The translations under genes were made by a program, and so were the position numbers. A stretch of 64,000 nt of DNA from Lucinisca nassula (lineage: Eukaryota; Mollusca; Bivalvia; Lucinida; Lucinidae): NCBI GenBank assembly GCA_963580285.1, contig OY757014.1:17772088-17836087 (forward strand), in the 5' to 3' direction. Numbering within the stretch: position 1 is the first letter of the stretch; each line of letters begins with the position of its first letter. The notes below the pieces were generated by a model. The model saw only the letters and a list, made by a program, of their open reading frames with translations, was not told where the DNA came from and searched no databases. Below, piece by piece: positions 1-11,027 of this stretch.

Positions 1-95
1 GGTTTAAGTTGTTAGGTACAGAACCGGGGAAGGGACATTCAATTTTATTCTCAATATGTTGTGCACACAAGATATTAAGTTAAACAAACAAGATA

Positions 96-441
96 CAGTC
101 GAACTTCAATGGCTCGAACACCTTTGGGACCTCGAAAATCTGTTCGAGACAGGGGTAGTTCGAGCCACTGAGGTTACTGTCAGGAGGCATAACGAGATAC
201 TTTTAGACATCTTTTCGGTATTCTATAATGAAAATGTATGCTGTGTGTACTCATTAGAATTGCCTCATCGAGGCGATTCTAATGAGTACACACAGCATAT
301 ATTTGCAAGATAAAAGACTAAAAATCTCCTTAATTATCCCCCACTATTTCTTATGTAAAAGATTTCACTAGGGCTCAAGAATGGGTTCGACACATCCATG
401 GTTAACGAGCCATCAGTGTTCGAGCCATCAAAGTTCTACTG
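96..441. mobile_element. Palindromic MITE with TA target duplication
   Basis: The ends are inverted repeats: left CAGTCGAACTTCAATGGCTC, right GAGCCATCAAAGTTCTACTG. TA flanks both sides (94-95, 442-443). The centre is a long hairpin (about 237-298) whose arms contain TGTGTACTCATTAGAAT and its complement. TA duplication and CAGT ends fit a pogo/Tigger or mariner-type family (inference). It interrupts the palindrome array, so it is younger than the host element. Relatives lie at 2802-3149, 4479-4994, 15561-15908, 18970-19471 and 44359-44675. Confidence 0.75.
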
Positions 442-790
442 TAATATATTGTGCGGACAAGATAATATCTTGTGCGCACAAGATATTATCTTGTCCGTGC
501 AAGATCTATGTTGTGTGCACAAAATATTATCTTGTGCGGACAAGATAGTATCTTGTTTGCACAACTTAATATCCTGTGTGCATAAGATATGTTGTGCAAA
601 CAAGATATTATGTTGTCCGCACAGGATAATAAAGACAATATCTTGTGCACACAAGATAATATGTTGTGCAAATAAGATAATATCTTTTCTGCACAAGATA
701 ATATCTTTTGTGCACAAGATAATATGTTGTGCGGCCAAGATAATATCTTTTCCACACAAGATATTATCTTGTGCGCACAACTTACAAAAA
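442..790. repeat. Array of alternating short palindromes
   Basis: Units of about 20-25 bp alternate a near-palindrome CAAGATAATATCTTG with a palindromic spacer such as TGTGCGCACA. The same units occur at about 55-93, left of the nested MITE. Each unit is nearly its own complement, so both strands translate into similar repetitive peptides; these open frames are by-products of the repeat, not genes. Confidence 0.85.
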
Positions 791-983
791 AAAATCATGT
801 CCCTTCCCAGGTTCCGTAGTTAGGATATCATTTCTTTTTTTTCCTAATCTAGCCTTGGATGTAGTTTATATTATTCATGATGATAGATATTGGCCCGGAG
901 TTTCATTCAGCAGGACCTTATACCCTTACCTCCGTCCTTGACAGCAAGGTCGTTCTAAAAGTTTTCATTTCAAAGGCTATACA

Positions 984-1216
984 TTAACCCATTATATACT
1001 AGTGGACTCTTCCATTGCTATCTGTTGGACAAGTCCATTTGTCATATAAGGTGTTGTAAACTTATTTTTTTTTAGTTTCTATTCTATTTTTTATGAAAAA
1101 TTCTGTTAGCAAATAATGCAGGCCCTGATCAGATGCCACATTCTGTGGTGTCTGATCTGGGCCTGCACTGTTTGCCAAGGTATCCCTTTTGGGGTTTCCC
1201 GCATGCAATGGGTTAA
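984..1216. mobile_element. TTAACCC-ended hairpin MITE
   Basis: Perfect 10-bp inverted ends TTAACCCATT and AATGGGTTAA bound 233 bp. Near the right end is a hairpin around CAGATGCCACATTCTGTGG, followed by CACTGTTTGCC. Non-coding. The same architecture recurs at 1257, 1706, 5004 and 19478. The stretch 825-983 to its left holds nothing recognisable. Confidence 0.7.
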
Positions 1217-1256
1217 CAGGTGAGCTGCAATAATTACCCTAAATATTCTGACAGTT

Positions 1257-1469
1257 TTAACCCTTATCTTGCTGAATATTCATTTAAGCCACACCCATTT
1301 CTGTCTATCAACCAATCAAATTACTTGATGTAATTTATTGCTACAAATTCATAAACAGAATACCAAACAGTGTAGATCCTGATTAGATGGCTTCTTCAGA
1401 AGCCATCTGATCCGGATCTACACTGTTTGCAAAGATAGGGGTTGTCGTGAACAGCATGATTAGGGTTAA
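1257..1469. mobile_element. TTAACCC-ended hairpin MITE, second family
   Basis: The ends are TTAACCC and GGGTTAA, with a central-right hairpin GTAGATCCTGATTAGATGGC/GCCATCTGATCCGGATCTAC around a TTCTTCAGAA loop region. It is related to 1706-1915. The sequence between them (1470-1705) has a further small hairpin-like stretch (CAGAGTAGACCCTGATCAGA) but no gene. Confidence 0.65.
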
Positions 1470-1705
1470 TAAGCCTTTCAGTATCATAAATTGTTTATTG
1501 AATACTTTGGCCACAAAAACTTCTGCTCCATGGCAGAGTAGACCCTGATCAGACTGCTCCTTACACTGATCTGGGTTTACACTAGTTGCTCCGACTTTTA
1601 TGACTTCTTATGTGAATATTTTGGGTGCATATAGTACCCTGTCTGCTGGAAGGTCATGTTGCTATTATTGTACAGTAAGTAATAATGCCACATATTTCAC
1701 CCACC

Positions 1706-1915
1706 TTAACCCTTCTCTTGCTGAATATTCAGTTTAGCCACACCCATTTCTTACTTTGAACCAATCAGATTACTTGATGTAATTTATTCCTACAGATTTA
1801 TAAAATGAATGTCAGTGTAGATCCTGATCAGATGGCTTCTTCAGAAGCCATCTGATCTGGATCTACACTGTTTCCAAACACAGAGGTTCTCGTGAACAGC
1901 AGGATAAGATTTAGA
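1706..1915. mobile_element. Degenerate copy of the TTAACCC hairpin MITE
   Basis: It shares the left end (TTAACCC...TTGCTGAATATTCA), the internal CCAATCAGATTACTTGATG segment and the CCTGATCAGATGGC hairpin with 1257-1469. The right end has decayed to AGGATAAGATTTAG. Non-coding. Confidence 0.6.
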
Positions 1916-2329
1916 ATGAGTCAAATCACAACAAAGCCGTCAAGAACAGCCGTGCAGTCAATAAAGACTCAAAATCAGCTTGCACATCGGCCGGGTCTGA
2001 TTGCTGTTGACATGACTCTTCAGTAGACTCTTTAGGGGAATGAGAACACCTGGCACATTTTTCCACCATTTTTCAAACGGGGACAACTTTCGGGACTTCC
2101 TGTTCGCCTTTCTTTATAAGCCGTGTCCCACTGTCAAAAAAGGAGTCTGCTCTTAAAGGGATGAATTTGCTCCAGAGAAGCAAATTCTTTCCTTTCAGAG
2201 TTGACCCCTATTAACATGGGTGACAAAGATATTTGGCAGGAGTTGCCTCCCCTGAAGTTGTATCCATTCCCCTTAAGCTATCCAAAGAGAATGTCCAGCA
2301 GACTATCTTAATGTACAGGCTGTTGCCCC

Positions 2330-2624
2330 CGCCCATAGGGGCTTGAAGAAATATATAGGCTGCATGATGCTTCCACGCAGAGCTGAATCCGGCCCGCACA
2401 CTAGTACTGGTAACATGCTCAGAGGATCTAAGCATTCCAGGAACCGCGGTGCGAGGCAGACCGTCCATGCTAATAAACCCTATTGGTTTCATTGGGCGAC
2501 AGGGCTTGAGATGTCATTTTATGTTAATGTCGGATAAAAGTCCCACAAAATTGGAAGCAACGTCTCCAAAATGACCTTTACAGTGTTGACGGGGACCTTA
2601 AACCTCAAATCAAACAAACAAAAT
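2330..2624 (+). repeat. SINE-like repeat with (CAAA)n tail
   Basis: A dispersed unit that ends GGGGACCTTAAACCTCAAAT followed by CAAACAAACAAA. Copies: 15086-15384 (+), and inverted at 4562-4860, 19063-19333 and 50766-50995; short fragments at 7010-7115 and 31487-31600. The A-rich simple tail is typical of LINE-dependent retroposons. No clear pol III A/B boxes were seen, so the class is uncertain. Confidence 0.6.
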
Positions 2625-2801
2625 AATGTACAGGCTGAATTGAGTCATCACTTGTTCCAAAGATCTTGTAGTATTTGATATGTGCTGGTTCATTTTACTT
2701 CAAATATTCATTGATACTTTATAAATGAGGAAAATAAAGCTAACCACCCAAACAAGGCTTTTCTACATTTAATCCATAGCAGCAGAAAGAGTAACTAAGT
2801 A

Positions 2802-3149
2802 CAGTAGAAGTTTGATGGCTTGAACACCGATGGCTTGTTTGCCATGGTTGAGTCGAATCTGTTCTTGAGTCCCTGAGATTTCCTGTACATTATAAATAGT
2901 AAGGGATATTTCAGGAGAGTTTCATTTTTTATCTTGCAAATGTATGCTGTGTGTACTCATTAGAATCGCCTCTGTGAGGCGATTCTAATGAGTATACACA
3001 GCATACATTTATATAACAGAACACCGAAAAGAAGTCCTAAAATTATTCCCCTTATGTCTCCTGGCAGTAACCCTCAGTGGCTAAAACTACCCTTGTCTGG
3101 AACAAATTTTCATGGTCCAAAAGGTGTTCAAGCCATTGAAGTTAAACTG
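2802..3149. mobile_element. Palindromic TA-flanked MITE
   Basis: Starts CAGTAGAAGTTTGATGGCTT after TA (2800-2801) and ends TTGAAGTTAAACTG before TA (3150-3151). The centre is the TGTGTACTCATTAGAATCGC hairpin (about 2947-3003). Its duplicate is 15561-15908. A decayed relative of the hairpin follows directly at about 3185-3260. Confidence 0.7.
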
Positions 3150-3345
3150 TAGATTAAGAGATAATTGATCTTATTTTATGTTTATAAAAATGTATACTGT
3201 GCATATCTGTTAGAATCATCCAAAGAGCTAATTCTAACAAGTATCGACAGCATAACATTTTTATGCAGAAATAAGAAAAATATCACAAAATTGTCCCGGA
3301 TACACTTTATCTCAGTTTATTTCCATTCAAATGCAACTCATTCTA

Positions 3346-3550
3346 ACCCTTGTCCAACTGAGCCCAGATATGTCTTATCTTTCAAACAATGTAGATCCTG
3401 ATCAGATGGCTTCTGAAGAAGCCATCTGATCTGAATCTTCATTATTTGTCATTCACTTTCTGAATTTGTTGCAATAATTTGCATCAAGTAATCTGATTGG
3501 TTGATATTCAGTAGTGGGTGTGACATATTTAAATATTCAGCAGGACACCA
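3346..3550. repeat. Hairpin MITE fragment
   Basis: It contains the hairpin GATCAGATGGCTTCTGAAGAAGCC... seen in the 1257 and 1706 elements, followed by the same internal segment in inverted orientation (CATCAAGTAATCTGATTGG). Non-coding. The stretch 3551-3992 is ordinary duplicon sequence without a gene. Confidence 0.5.
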
Positions 3551-3992
3551 TTTGCAAAAAAACATCTTTTTCATTAATCTAAGCTCAGGATATATCATGA
3601 CTTTGTTTTTACACAGTAAAGCATAGGAGTCAAATAGCACTGTAAGAGGATTTAGAAAACAGGACATTTAAGGAATAACTTAATTTTTTTCTGATGTATA
3701 TTGAAGTATGAACAATATTTGGTCATGTGCAAAATGAATATTCCCCAAAGGGCTTCATAATACATGTTAGCAGCCCAGTGTTTTTCATAATTTGATAAAA
3801 GTCAAGGCCCATTTGTCCAAAACTAACAACGTTTTTGTGAACATATTGTTAAACGTTTCGTCATTTATTATGGCAGATATGCTATTATATAGTAAACACC
3901 TAAAATCAAGACTAAATCTGCTTTTAAAAGCTTATTGAGAAGGTTTCAATTATTCTTTCTTTGTCTTTCTACACCCAGTGACCCCTAATAAG

Positions 3993-4059
3993 AGACCACC
4001 TTTGGAACTGTTCAAAAGTGGTCTTAAAGACCACTTTTGAACAGTCCCAAAGGTGGTCT
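3993..4059. repeat. Hairpin with 32-bp arms (copy A)
   Basis: Arms 3993-4024 and 4028-4059 begin AGACCACCTTTGG and pair around a TAA loop with one mismatch. In the duplicate (18525-18591) the pair T4011-A4041 is replaced by G18543-C18573, so pairing is kept. Non-coding; perhaps the core of a small fold-back element. Confidence 0.8.
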
Positions 4060-4478
4060 TAAAATTGGAATTTACTGTATTTTTGCTGAAAAAGCCACTC
4101 ACATTTTTTCAGCAAAAGTACAACTTTTAGAAAGTTTAACAATTATGAGGCCATTATGAGAAGATGGATATCAATGCTTTGAACAACTGGGCATAGAGAG
4201 ATAAAATACATTGCTTATATTTACCTTATACATTTGGACAGACAGGTTTGAACAGTGTACACCCCAATGAGACGCGTCTCATGAGGGTCTATCTACACTG
4301 TTTGCCACTTGTTCAGCTATTTTTAGACACATCGGGTAGTCAGTTATACTTGATTAAATTAGAAGCAATAAGATAAGGGGTTTGAGATGTCCTAAAGTTT
4401 TGTGGTAAATCGGTTCACCTTTTCTATCTATAATTGTATGATTTGCCTGGTACGAGAGCCAAAGATAAAGCATGAAAA

Positions 4479-4994
4479 CAGTCAAACTTTCCTGACTAGA
4501 ACACCTTTGGGACCTCCAAAATCTGTTCGACACAAGGGTAGGTTGAGCCACTGAGGGTTACTTTGTTTGAATCGAAGTTTTACGTCCTCATCAACACTAT
4601 TTAGGTCATTTTGGAGACATTGCTTCCAATTTTGTTGGTCTTTTACCCGGCATTGAGATGAAATGAAATCTCAAGCCCTGCCACTCAAACAAGCCAAAAG
4701 AGTTTTTTTTATGTAGGGACTTTCCAACTCACACCACTTTACCTGGGCAGGCTTATACACTCTAAGCAGTTTACCAGTACACATGTGTGGTCAGTTTTAG
4801 CTCTGCGTGAACATATGTAGTCCAAGCTATTTCTACAAGCCCCGATGGGATACATTTGCAAGATAAAAGACTAAAATCTCCTAAATTATCCCCGATTATT
4901 TCTTATATAGAGGATTTCCCTAGGGGCTATAGAATGAGTTCTACTCGGCCATGGTAAACGAGCCATTGATGTTCGAGCCATAAAAGTCCTACTG
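4479..4994. mobile_element. TA-type MITE carrying a nested SINE-like repeat
   Basis: The ends are CAGTCAAACTTTCCTGACTA and GTTCGAGCCATAAAAGTCCTACTG, the right one followed by TA. Instead of the central hairpin it carries an inverted copy of the (CAAA)n-tailed repeat at about 4562-4860, whose tail appears as TTTGTTTGAATC. The duplicate is 18970-19471. The left TA is mutated to AA. Confidence 0.6.
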
Positions 4995-5003
4995 TACTTG
5001 TTG

Positions 5004-5169
5004 TTAACCCATTGCATGCGGGAAACCCCTAAAGGGGTGCCTTGGAAAACAGTGAAGGTCCAGATCAGATGCCGCAGAATGAAAAAAAATAGGTCTGACA
5101 CCCCTTATATTACAAATGGACTTGTCCAACATATTGCAATGGAAGAGTCTACTAGTATGCAATGGGTTA
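5004..5169. mobile_element. TTAACCC-ended hairpin MITE
   Basis: It begins TTAACCCATTGCATGCGGGA and ends GTATGCAATGGGTTA. It is inverted relative to 984-1216 and shares the AAACCCCTAAAGGGGTGCC and CAGATCAGATGCCGCAGAAT parts. The duplicate is 19478-19644. Non-coding. Confidence 0.65.
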
Positions 5170-5248
5170 CAGCAGAACAGTATCATTGACATAACATCTT
5201 CAACTTCCTGTTATATTGATGTTTTTGAGAATGTCAACACATTGTGTC

Positions 5249-5500
5249 AACAAGTCCGTAAAATGAAGACCCCCATAAACCCCACTTTATATAGAGAAAA
5301 CTGGGGTTAAGTGGGTATACATTATTTTCCTTATATCTGCAACAAGACATATGTTGTTGGTATTGGTTGTTCTAACGGGCACCCGCAACCTGTGTTTGCT
5401 GTGAAAATAAGAAATATATCACAGATTTTTATCAGAAAAGTAGCCATTTGGAGATGTGAAAAATGCACTATGTTACATGGGTGTGTTTTCGTAATGATGT
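5249..5500. repeat. Repeat shared in inverted orientation with 9405-9672
   Basis: It contains CCATAAACCCCACTTTAT, a decayed hairpin around TGTTGTTGGTATTGGTTGTT and AAAGTAGCCATTTGGAGATG. The reverse complement of this order occurs at 9405-9672, where the hairpin is intact. The rest of 5501-5848 is duplicon sequence without a supportable gene; an open frame over 5311-5667 is present but is not conserved in the duplicate (copy B differs in frame and start). Confidence 0.55.
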
Positions 5501-5848
5501 TTTTCTATTCAGAGCAGGGACACATGGTAAAAGGCAGCATTAAATTTATCTCATTCAGTCCCAACAGTGACTTGCTTCTTTCAGTTGTCCATATGATACT
5601 TCAGACTACTGGTGCACTAGGACCTGACTGTCGGTGTCAGCCACAAGGTGGTCAGATACTGACATAAGGCAGGTCTGTAGTGTCAAAGTGAGCCAGTTCT
5701 AATGAATACCTACAACAGGTTTTTATGGAGAATTGACAAAAACTATCCTTCATTTATCACAAAATACTTACTGGTACCTTATCTGTTGCTATTCATTATT
5801 TGCATTATTTGCTGGCTCCCAGCTTGCATATTGTCAATATTGGAAGAA

Positions 5849-5900
5849 CAGGTAACCAGACCCCCCTGACCTTTCAAGGTCAGGGGGGTCTGGTTACCTG
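5849..5900. repeat. Perfect 25-bp-arm hairpin
   Basis: Arms 5849-5873 and 5876-5900 (CAGGTAACCAGACCCCCCTG...) are perfect complements around a 2-nt loop. The copy at about 20336-20385 has gained one mismatch and one extra G, so this one has decayed rather than co-varied. Confidence 0.8.
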
Positions 5901-6300
5901 TTTTTCCAACACTGATAAACTTCCGACTAGGAACCAGCAGATAATGCAAATAAGGTGAATGATGGCCAGACACTATGATTATCCCTCAGGGAGTGGAACA
6001 ATCTTGAACAAATTTTCTGGTCCCAAATGTATTTGAATTATCGAAGTTAGACTGTATTTTGTTTAAAATTTTTTGTTTACTCTTTAAGGGAAGAACTTGC
6101 TCTCCTTTCCTTTGAGAGTAGACCTCATTGCCAAAGGTAATTAGTTTACTAAACAAACAAACTCTGTAGAACCATCTTAATAAGGCCATTCTAGCAAGTA
6201 GCCACAGCCTGATTATATTGTTTCTGTTTAAAAGAAAACAACAAACATGTATGTCTCTATCAATTATTCTTGCTATTCCTTATGAAATATTTGTTGCTTA

Positions 6301-6560
6301 TTAAGGGGAATGGGAACACCTGGCATATTTTTCCACCATTTTTCAAAGGGGGAAAACTTTCGAGACTTCCTGTTGGCTTTTCTATAAGCCCTGTCCCACT
6401 TAAAAAGGGGTCAACTGTTAAAGGAAAGAATTTGCTCCTCTGGAGCAAATTCTTTCCTTTAAGAGTTGACCCCTATTGACATGGGAGACAAAAATACTTT
6501 TGTAGGAGTTGCCTCCCCTGAAGGTGTATCCATTCTCCTTAAGGTGATACACATCATTCA
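6301..6560. repeat. Repeat block with long palindrome
   Basis: Homologous to 2036-2300, 14886-15090 and 20783-20910. The palindrome spans about 6406-6474; its core arms (6418-6438, 6442-6462) read TTAAAGGAAAGAATTTGCTC and the complement. Copy B (20783-20830) has lost the left arm. This block marks the left edge of the duplicon, so recombination between its copies could have set the duplication boundary (inference). Confidence 0.6.
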
Positions 6561-6930
6561 GATCAGGTTGATTCATATCCCAATGATCCCTGTCAAGTTG
6601 ATCCACATCTTGTTGATCCCTATCAAGTTGACCCACATCTCATTGATCACTCTCAAATTGATTTACAGCTCCTTGATCCAATCAAGTTGATCCACATTCT
6701 GTTGATCCCTATCAAGTTGACCCACAGCCTGTTGATCCATATCAAGTTTATCCACATCTCACTGATTCAAATCAAGTTTATCCACATCTCACTGATCAAA
6801 ATCAAGTTGATCCACATTCTGTTGATCCCTATCAAGTTGACCCACAGCCTGTGGATCCATATCAAGTTTATCCACATCTCACTGGTTTGATTCAAGTACA
6901 TCCACATCCGGTTGATCTATATCAAGTCTA
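6552..6930 (+). repeat. 30-bp minisatellite (copy A, short allele)
   Basis: About twelve diverged 30-bp units of the type TATCAAGTTGATCCACATC. Since 30 is a multiple of three, frames stay open through it; these are not genes. In copy B the same locus has expanded into 60-bp dimers and received the LTR element. Confidence 0.8.
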
Positions 6931-7499
6931 CTTTAAGTTGCTGTCACACTAGGGACCAACTGAATGCAACTTAATGTGGATCAAATTGGTCTCTCATGAT
7001 TTGTGTTGAGGCTTATGCCCCTGTCAACACTGTTTAGGTCATTTTGGAGATGCTTCTTCTGATTTTGTGGGATATTCACATAACACTGAGATGAAGTGAC
7101 ATCTCAAGCCCTAGTGTGAATGCAAATGAATGTGGATCAAGTTGGTCCCCATGTGAATGCAATTTAATGTGGAGCAAGATGGTCTCTCTTTTATGGATCA
7201 GTATGATATGGATTAGCATGGTCTCTATGTGATTTCAACTCGATATGGAAGTTTGAAGACAGTTTTGTGTGGACCATCTTGTTCTTGATCATGACCCCAG
7301 TTAGTCTGAATTCAACCTCCATTGTGAAGATGGCAGTTGTTGCATGTTGTAAATATGCTATACATGTGATATGGTGGTGTACATAGTATTTTCAGCCCCG
7401 AGTCTGAGAGATGTTTAACCCTTTCATCCCTGAGTTTCAATTTTGAAATCGGTCACATCCCTTCTTGTAAATAGAACCATTTTTCAGTAGCGTAAAAAT

Positions 7500-8700
7500 C
7501 CCAAGTATTGAGACAGTCAGGCCTGAACAAACAGTGCAGACCCAGATCAGACAGGAGCAGTTTGATCTGGGTCTAGACTGTTTGTCGTTCCATCTGCACC
7601 TTTTGGACACCTTGCTGGATTGTGAAACAAATCTGTTAATTTTTTAGGAGAATTACAGCAAGTTCCAAAGGCTTCCAAGTTTTTAGGCTTTTACAGCAGT
7701 CATTGACATGATGACAAGACATGATTTATTAACCCATGGGATGCCAATAACAACAACATTTGTCTACGCTGTTGTTTGCTGGGTACTTTAAAAGTAATTG
7801 CCGCAAACAGTGTGGACCCTATAGAAGCAATCTGATCAGGGTTCACACTGTTTGCCTATGTGCGAAATTATTTTTGATTTGTTTGCAAGAAGATGCAATA
7901 GATCACTTAAACAAACGACATTTTCAGATGCAGTTTTTCTTGGCTTCTTAACTCTTAAGCTGCCGAGGAAAACAACATATGAAGTTGGCGTCTGCTTATG
8001 TCGTCAGCTGAATCTTCTTGCAAACTTTTTAAAAATATCTTGCACACAGGCAAACAGTGTGGGCACAGATCAGACTGCTCCTACAGGAGCAGTCTGATCT
8101 GGGTCCACACTGCAAAAAAAAATACTTTTAAGGTAATTGGCATTTTATGGGTTAATGTTAAAAAGCTATCTCATCCAGATATACACAGTTTACATACACA
8201 CCAGTACCAGTTTAAGGGACTGAAAGGGTTTAAGTAAATTATTGTTGTTTTCTGATCACATGCTCTTTTTTAGTAGCTGTGTACTTGTATATGAAAGTTG
8301 ATTCGAAGATATATATAAATGACATTTTTGTTACATTTTTCCAACTCCATTATTAAAGATTATTTGACTAGTGTGGCATATAAGAAAAGTTATTATAGAG
8401 TCAATATAATTGTTTTCATCTTAATGTTGTGGATGTATATATCTGTACAACTTCATTGGACTTAAAAAAACATGCAGACAGAAATGAAATAGGAGTTGTG
8501 ATCATTCATTCCCTACAGTTGTTCTCAGTATATATCCCATTATATACTTGTGGACTCTGCTGTTTTAGTCCATTTATCATGTAAATGTTTTCATTTTTAT
8601 CTTATTTTTGATGCAAAATCCTGTCAGCAAACAGTCTAGACCCCGATCAGATGCTGCATTATGCAGCATCTTATCTGGGTCTACACTGTTTGCCTTTGAC
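7500..8700. repeat. Cluster of small hairpin units
   Basis: Hairpins of 45-65 bp with the frame CAGTGT...GATCAGA...TCTGATC...ACACTG lie near 7530-7583, 7805-7855, 8046-8112 and 8625-8692, embedded in MITE-like sequence (TTAACCCATGGGATG at about 7730). Copies in duplicon B are at about 31990-33160; the last has lost part of its left arm there. No gene is seen. Confidence 0.6.
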
Positions 8701-8938
8701 ATGGAGATTCAGAATTGCTAAAATTGTTGCATTCTGATATCTCAGATGGTGGCCATCTTGAAATTCTTCAAAGCACCTGTATAGTAATTGCATACAAGAT
8801 TTTCAGTGAGGGGCAGCTCAGGTGTTGTCAGTATAATGTCAAACTCGCTGAGTCCACAAGAAAATTTGGTATTGTGGCTTTTTTGCCAGCAGCCATATAC
8901 ACCATAGCTTTGTTTGTGTTACATTTGTATTCAAATGA

Positions 8939-9120
8939 TTAGGCAAATGCCAAGACGGAGCAACCCAACCCATTCATGATTGGCACTGTTTCCATCCCAC
9001 CGCTGCTACCAAATGTAGCGTTTGCCGGGTCGTCCACAAAGTCAAACAGCCCGATCACCTGTCCAGGTACTTACCGCGATGTTCGTTGCCCAACTTTGTT
9101 AATACCGGCGTCGCTAAAAG
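8939..9120 (+). repeat. Left arm of a large inverted repeat
   Basis: Its reverse complement is at 11343-11520: GGCACTGTTTCCAT, GTAGC, GATGTTCGTTGCCCAACTT and AAAGAGCC recur in inverted order. The two arms bracket the tandem array and Helitron-like terminus. The same arrangement exists in copy B (33760-33835, internally deleted, and 46570-46760). Confidence 0.6.
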
Positions 9121-9309
9121 AGCCAGATTTTTTCACAGATTTTTCTAAATATTCCATTTCTGGATAAAGCCTCTTACATTTTACATCTGATGAAGCTGAA
9201 ACTTTACATATAGTAAGACCATGATGTGGAACAGTGCATATTATTTTGAGGTTACAGTCCACCAAATATTACCAGAGTTATTTCTATTTTACATATTTTT
9301 CTAAACATA

Positions 9310-10376
9310 TTTTGTTTCCGGATATAAAATCATCAAACTTGCTCAAAACGATCATCTTGACAATATCTGGGTCTAGTTGGAATATGGGTCATGTCAAGTT
9401 AACATTATGATAACACACCCATGCGATTTTGTGCAATTTTTACATCTCCAAAATAGCTGCTTTTCTGACGAAAATCTCTGACATTTTTGTTATTTATACT
9501 GCAAACATAGGTTGTGGGTACTCGTTAGAACCGTCTCATTGAGGCGGTTCTAACGAGTACCCACAACCTATGTCTTGGAGCAGAAATAAGAAAGATATTG
9601 TTTACCCCCGTAAACCCCAGTTTTCTCTATTTAAAGTGGGGTGTAAGGGGGTGTTCATTTCACGGACTTGTTCACGTGATGAAAAGTAGATCAATAGGTT
9701 TAATCACAGAAAACATTGTGAACACTAGAGGCCACAGTTTTGGTCCAGTTATCATCAAGCTTGCTCAAGATGATCATTAAGACAATATCTCGCCCAAATT
9801 TGAAAATGGTCATGTCGAGTCAAAAAGTAGGTCAGTAGGTTAAATCCTAGAAAAACCTTTTGAACACTCTAGAAGTCACAATTTTGGGCCAATCATCATC
9901 AAACTTTATCAGAATGATCATCCTGACAATAACTGGATCAAGTTCAAATATGGATCATGTTGGTCAAAATGTAGGTCAGTAGATCAAAACATATAAAACC
10001 TCTTTGAGAACTCTAGAGGCCACAGCTTTGGTCCAATCTTCATCAGTCATAGAATGATCATCTTGAGAATACTTGGGTCAACTTTGAATATCGTTATATC
10101 GGGTCAAAAAGGAGCTCAGTAGGTTAAATCATAGGAAAACATTCTAGAGACCACAGTTTGGGTGCAATCCTCATCAAACTTGGTCAGAATTATCATCTTG
10201 TCAATACCTGGGTCATTTTCGAATTTGGGTCATGTCGGATCAAAACGTAGGTCAGTAGGCCCTTGTGAGCACTCTAGATGCCACCATTTCAGTCCAATCA
10301 TCATCAAATCAGGTCAGAATGATCATCTTGACAATATCTGGGTCAAGTTCGAATATGGGTCATGCCATTGATGAAT
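9310..10376 (+). repeat. Tandem array of about 145-bp monomers
   Basis: About seven monomers contain GATCATCTTGACAATATCTG, GGGTCATGTCGG, AGGTCAGTAGG and CACTCTAGAGGCCACA. It is interrupted at about 9405-9672 by a hairpin repeat. Related monomers occur inverted at 44690-45430 and direct at 45431-45600. At 9130-9310 lies an inverted monomer of the other, about 155-bp family that fills 33849-44470. Confidence 0.7.
9405..9672. repeat. Hairpin repeat nested in the array
   Basis: The hairpin at about 9508-9572 has arms built on GGTTGTGGGTACTCGTTAGA. Compared with the hairpin at 237-298, most arm differences are matched in the opposite arm. The whole unit is an inverted relative of 5249-5500. Confidence 0.6.
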
Positions 10377-11017
10377 TTTCTCTAAACTTGTATAAGTAGG
10401 TCAGGGAAAAAAGCTGGGATGAGTTCGAAAACGGTTGATGTCAACCATGTCCATTTTGGACCATATCATCACCATACGTCCTTCAGCTTCGAAACTAACA
10501 CATAAGGAGGTTAGGGATAACAGCTTGGATTAGTTCGAAAACTTGCGACGTGTGCGGCCAGTCTTTCATAGACTTATGTCCCTTTGGTTGCTGCAAATGC
10601 CCATTTTTGACATTGTCACCACCTTAAGTACCTTAGTTTTTAACGGAACTCCCTGAAACTTGCATATAAGTAACGTAGGGATAAAGTCTTGAATTACTTT
10701 GAAAACTAATAATGTTGGCTTATTACTCGAGTTGTGTCCCATTCTCTCTGAAAATGCCTATATTGGACCTAGTCATCACCATAAGTCCTTTAGTTTTTAG
10801 CGGATCTTTCTGAAACTAACATATAACTAGGTTGGGGTGTAAGTTCGCTGGTGATGTCGGTCTATCTCTCATATTCCTGTCCCCTTAGTTGCTAAACATG
10901 CACGTTTTTGAGCTTGTCGTCAGCATAAGTCATTAGTGACGATTGGAATTTCCTTTAAACTTTGAATCATTTAGCTCAGGTGAACGATATTGGACCATTG
11001 TGGTCCTCTTGTTTATC
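10377..11017 (+). mobile_element. Right part of a Helitron-like (Helentron/pearl-like) element
   Basis: The end AGCTCAGGTGAACGATATT is followed by a hairpin GGACCATTGTGGTCC and CTCTTGTTT. The same terminus ends 16289-18317 and 45600-46268, and a similar one (different hairpin, same TCTTGTT) ends 12296-13201. Hairpin near the 3' end, internal tandem repeats and absence of target duplication are known for Helentron-type elements, including the bivalve pearl elements; no Rep/helicase ORF is present. Left boundary not fixed. Confidence 0.5.
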
Positions 11018-11027
11018 TTTAAAGGGT

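Larger units (their letters stand above)
17..818. mobile_element. TIR element filled with short palindromes
   Basis: Imperfect 22-bp terminal inverted repeats lie at 17-38 and 797-818 (20 of 22 positions match; both begin TAC.GAACC and end GGGACAT). A 6-bp direct repeat GTTAGG flanks them at 11-16 and 819-824, as a target-site duplication would. The interior is an array of short palindromes and holds a second, TA-flanked element at 96-441. There is no transposase, so this is a non-autonomous MITE-like element. The superfamily is not assigned. Confidence 0.75.

Noticed and set aside
398..823. Open frames on both strands rich in Cys, His and Lys
   Set aside because: Translation of the palindrome array; both strands give similar peptides because the DNA is self-complementary.
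5311..5667. 118-codon frame
   Set aside because: The duplicate at 19790-20143 has indels and a different start; the sequence belongs to a hairpin repeat also found inverted at 9405-9672.
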